Position numbers and translations under genes: made by a program. From CAYVQU01 sp964453155 (lineage in GTDB: Bacteria > Chloroflexota > Anaerolineae > Anaerolineales > UBA11858), in NCBI GenBank assembly GCA_964453155.1, contig CAYVQU010000229.1:1-7368 (forward strand): 7,368 nucleotides of DNA. Direction: 5' to 3'. A model generated the notes under the pieces. That model was given only the letters and a program-made list of their open reading frames with translations. It was not told where the DNA came from and did not search any database. Positions 5,727 to 7,368 of the stretch are shown here, one piece after another. Each line of letters opens with the position of its first letter. The stretch's first letter is position 1.

Positions 5727-6551
5727 TCAAAACAGATTTTGATCAATATTGTAGGTTTCGGCAATCGAGCGGATTTCTGCCGGAGTTAAACCTTCAGCCA
5801 TCTCCCCATTCGGTAAATTTATGACTTCGTACTTAGCCGCAGTCTCGACATATTCGATCCGATCAGAGGCTTTGAGAGTCGAAATCTCTGAGCGAGTCAT
5901 CAACCCGTGTTTGCACCAGATGACAACGCGATGCTCACGTAGTTTTTCCAGGGTTCCGGCCATCAGAGCTTCAGAGCCTGGAATTTCAAACGGCACGATC
6001 CCCAAGCCGCGCGGCAGGTTGACTATCAACTCAGGCTGCCAGCGCAGCAGGTGTCGATTGAGATAGTCCTGGTCCTGATAGCGGGGAATATGACTCAGAT
6101 ACGTAATATGTTGGGGTTGGGCGTGGACGATAGCGTGGAAATTCGTTCCCGTCAGCTTGATTTGATCTTGATGAACCGCGATATGGGAATTGAATTCGGA
6201 TGTCAACTGCTCGAAAGCCGGGCGGTGGGTGGTAAAAAGGGTCGCAGTTTCGCCACCAGGATTGACAATCACCACCCCCAGGTTGGCGGTCGGGTCATCG
6301 AGAATATCGCGTAACCGACAGCCTGATCCGGTCACAATAAAAGTGCCACCAACCAGATTTGGCAGAGGTACGGGTAATTGCAGTTTCTGTTCCTTTGGGA
6401 AACAACGCCGGGGTTCTAATGGCCAGCCGACATAGACGGAGATATTCCCCGCGGCCCCCTCGCTGGCATCAATTTCTGAAATCCGCCGACCGGCTTTACC
6501 GATATCGGCGAGTAGTTCATCAAGTTCGGGATAAGGTTTGTTAATACTCAT
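5727..6551 (-). CDS. Class II aldolase/adducin family protein, rhamnulose-1-phosphate aldolase (RhaD)-like
   Basis: The 274 residues equal the length of E. coli RhaD, which splits L-rhamnulose 1-phosphate into DHAP and L-lactaldehyde in the cytosol. From memory of RhaD, the order of landmarks agrees. There is a glycine-rich EGAAGNIS (31-38), then FIVTGSG (71-77) and PTANLGVV (87-94). TSE (117-119) provides the candidate catalytic Glu119. The metal motif begins at His143 (VHAQPQH), GLGIVPFEIPG is at 182-192, and His215 lies in CKHG. RhaD has His-x-His at the first metal site; here it is His143-x-Gln145. Either the metal site is altered, or this is a subfamily with different chemistry. No rhamnose kinase, isomerase or transporter is nearby. 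The ATG at 6551 has no clear Shine-Dalgarno and lies 64 bases after the other aldolase gene, so coupled expression is likely. Family assignment is firm; substrate is not. Confidence 0.85.
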   Translation of the reverse strand: MSINKPYPELDELLADIGKAGRRISEIDASEGAAGNISVYVGWPLEPRRCFPKEQKLQLPVPLPNLVGGTFIVTGSGCRLRDILDDPTANLGVVIVNPGGETATLFTTHRPAFEQLTSEFNSHIAVHQDQIKLTGTNFHAIVHAQPQHITYLSHIPRYQDQDYLNRHLLRWQPELIVNLPRGLGIVPFEIPGSEALMAGTLEKLREHRVVIWCKHGLMTRSEISTLKASDRIEYVETAAKYEVINLPNGEMAEGLTPAEIRSIAETYNIDQNLF

Positions 6552-6566
6552 AATTTTTCACTATTT

Positions 6567-6612
6567 TTTCAACTTTCAACAAAATATTTCAGGATACAGG
6601 TTGAAAGTTGAA
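6567..6612. repeat. Inverted repeat of TTTCAAC heptamers between the two aldolase genes
   Basis: TTCAACTTTCAAC (6568-6580) is a perfect 13-base inverted repeat of GTTGAAAGTTGAA (6600-6612), with a 19-base loop. The left arm is two exact 7-base units (TTTCAAC at 6567 and 6574). It begins three bases after the stop codon of the upstream aldolase gene, read on the - strand. On that strand an A-run, not a T-run, follows it, so it is not a standard terminator. It lies within 17 bases of the next start codon and could mask it. Confidence 0.85.
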
Positions 6613-6615
6613 GGT

Positions 6616-7227
6616 TTACCAATTTGAATACGAATCAGAATGTTTGCGATATTCGATCAGCGGTTCACCGAGTTGTTTGTGCCGCAGAATGATGTCGCAA
6701 GCCTCCTCGAGGGAGGATACCCACTGATAGGCGTCTTCGAGGGTTTCACCAACGGAAAAACAGCCGTGACCACGCTGCATAATAATTTTGTACTCTTGCA
6801 GCGCGCTGGCGACGGTTTCGGCCATTTCGCGCGAACCGGAGGCAAATTCCACGTGGACCACCGGGATTTTGCGCAGTAAGTATGAGGCTTCATTATCAAT
6901 CGGGATAATCTCATCCCGGCACAAACTGAGGGCCACCGCGGTACGCGGATGGCAATGAACCACTGCTAGAGCCGACGTCCGCAAATAGATCTCGCGATGG
7001 ACAATAAGTTCGGTGCTGGCCCGCATCAGGCCGCTGTCTTTTTTGTGGAGTTGAGTCTCGACAAAATCTTCAGGTTTCAGGCGGCGGAATTGTGCGCCGC
7101 GGCGTTTGATGATAATCCGGTCACCTACCCGCATGCTGAGGTTGCCCCCATGCGAACTGGTCAACCCGGCATCGAAAATATCGCGGCCGATGTCACGAAA
7201 TTGTTCAAAAAGTCGTTGATCTATCAT
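6616..7227 (-). CDS. Class II aldolase/adducin family protein, fuculose-1-phosphate aldolase (FucA)-like
   Basis: Zinc-dependent cytosolic aldolase fold. With the start at 7227 the product has 203 residues (E. coli FucA has 215). It carries the full active-site set at nearly FucA numbering: SSHGGNLS (24-31), the catalytic Glu73 in ASTELIVH, zinc ligands His91 and His93 in VVHCHP, and His154 in RGHG. FucA splits L-fuculose 1-phosphate into DHAP and L-lactaldehyde. Archaeal and other relatives use different ketose phosphates, and the fold also includes epimerases and dehydratases, so the substrate is open. The start was chosen because GGAG lies five bases upstream. An in-frame GTG at 7287 would add 20 residues encoded by the heptamer hairpin and unlike any aldolase N-terminus. 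It is the first gene of a two-gene - strand unit with the RhaD-like gene. Confidence 0.88.
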   Translation of the reverse strand: MIDQRLFEQFRDIGRDIFDAGLTSSHGGNLSMRVGDRIIIKRRGAQFRRLKPEDFVETQLHKKDSGLMRASTELIVHREIYLRTSALAVVHCHPRTAVALSLCRDEIIPIDNEASYLLRKIPVVHVEFASGSREMAETVASALQEYKIIMQRGHGCFSVGETLEDAYQWVSSLEEACDIILRHKQLGEPLIEYRKHSDSYSNW

Positions 7228-7232
7228 AAATA

Positions 7233-7236
7233 CTCC
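7233..7236 (-). promoter_or_regulatory. Ribosome binding site of the FucA-like gene (decides the start)
   Basis: On the - strand GGAG (complement of CTCC at 7233-7236) precedes ATG (7227-7225) by five bases. It abuts the outer unit of the heptamer array at 7236-7304, so folding or expansion of that array could affect ribosome access. Confidence 0.7.
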
Positions 7237-7304
7237 GTGAAACGTGGAGCGTGAAGCGTGATACGTGAGGAACTTTTCACGTATCACGTATCACGCTTCA
7301 TGTG
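7236..7304. repeat. Heptamer palindrome (CGTGAWR units) upstream of the FucA-like gene
   Basis: Five left units start with CGTG at 7236, 7243, 7250, 7257 and 7264 (CGTGAAA, CGTGGAG, CGTGAAG, CGTGATA, CGTGAGG). Four right units of the complementary TCACGNN type start at 7277, 7284, 7291 and 7298. Bases 7252-7268 pair perfectly over 17 bases with 7284-7300, around a 15-base loop. It lies in the presumed 5' leader or promoter region of the aldolase pair. No T-tract follows on either strand. Confidence 0.9.
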
Positions 7305-7368
7305 AGGTTATCTAAACTTCTCTACCCTACATCTAGGATGCAAATGATCAGTCATGGTGTAGACTCTT

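Noticed and set aside
7228..7287. In-frame GTG (- strand) adding 20 residues to the FucA-like protein
   Set aside because: The extension is translated heptamer palindrome; GGAG supports the ATG at 7227.

Overview
The window looks like chromosomal DNA of a free-living bacterium with roughly balanced GC, judged by eye. Strong Shine-Dalgarno sequences (AGGAGG, AGGAG) and a perfect extended -10 promoter argue against Bacteroidota, which share the fused-E1 enzyme type. A Chloroflexota (Anaerolineae-like) origin is my best guess, from the fused E1 and from the style of intergenic repeats. It is an inference, not a proof.

Layout. Bases 1-168 hold no supportable gene, but do contain a promoter just before the first gene. 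On the + strand follow the three parts of a 2-oxo acid dehydrogenase complex: a fused alpha/beta E1 (169-2568), the lipoyl acyltransferase E2 (2807-4054) and dihydrolipoamide dehydrogenase E3 (4180-5577), closed by a strong intrinsic terminator (5595-5634). Converging on them from the - strand are two class II aldolase/adducin family genes. The promoter-proximal one is FucA-like with an intact zinc site (6616-7227). The distal one is RhaD-like, with one zinc-ligand histidine apparently replaced by Gln (5727-6551). Bases 7305-7368 show nothing I can name.

How the genes work together. E1 decarboxylates a 2-oxo acid on ThDP and passes the acyl group to the lipoyl arm of E2. E2 makes the acyl-CoA, and E3 reoxidises the lipoyl group with NAD+. 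Whether the substrate is pyruvate or a branched-chain 2-oxo acid cannot be read from the sequence. The aldolase pair probably belongs to separate sugar-phosphate metabolism.

The most unusual signal is not a gene. Each of the four intergenic spacers, plus the region upstream of the last - strand gene, holds an inverted repeat whose arms are degenerate tandem 7-, 8- or 9-mers. The unit sequence differs from place to place: AGTGAAC, CACWAAGA, NCGCAGAGA-like, NNCACAAAG, TTTCAAC, CGTGAWR. A further heptamer palindrome (CAGGGGA / ACTCCCC) lies inside the E2 gene and encodes most of the flexible linker between its E3-binding and catalytic domains. The repeats share architecture but not sequence, which suggests a common process generating or maintaining them.
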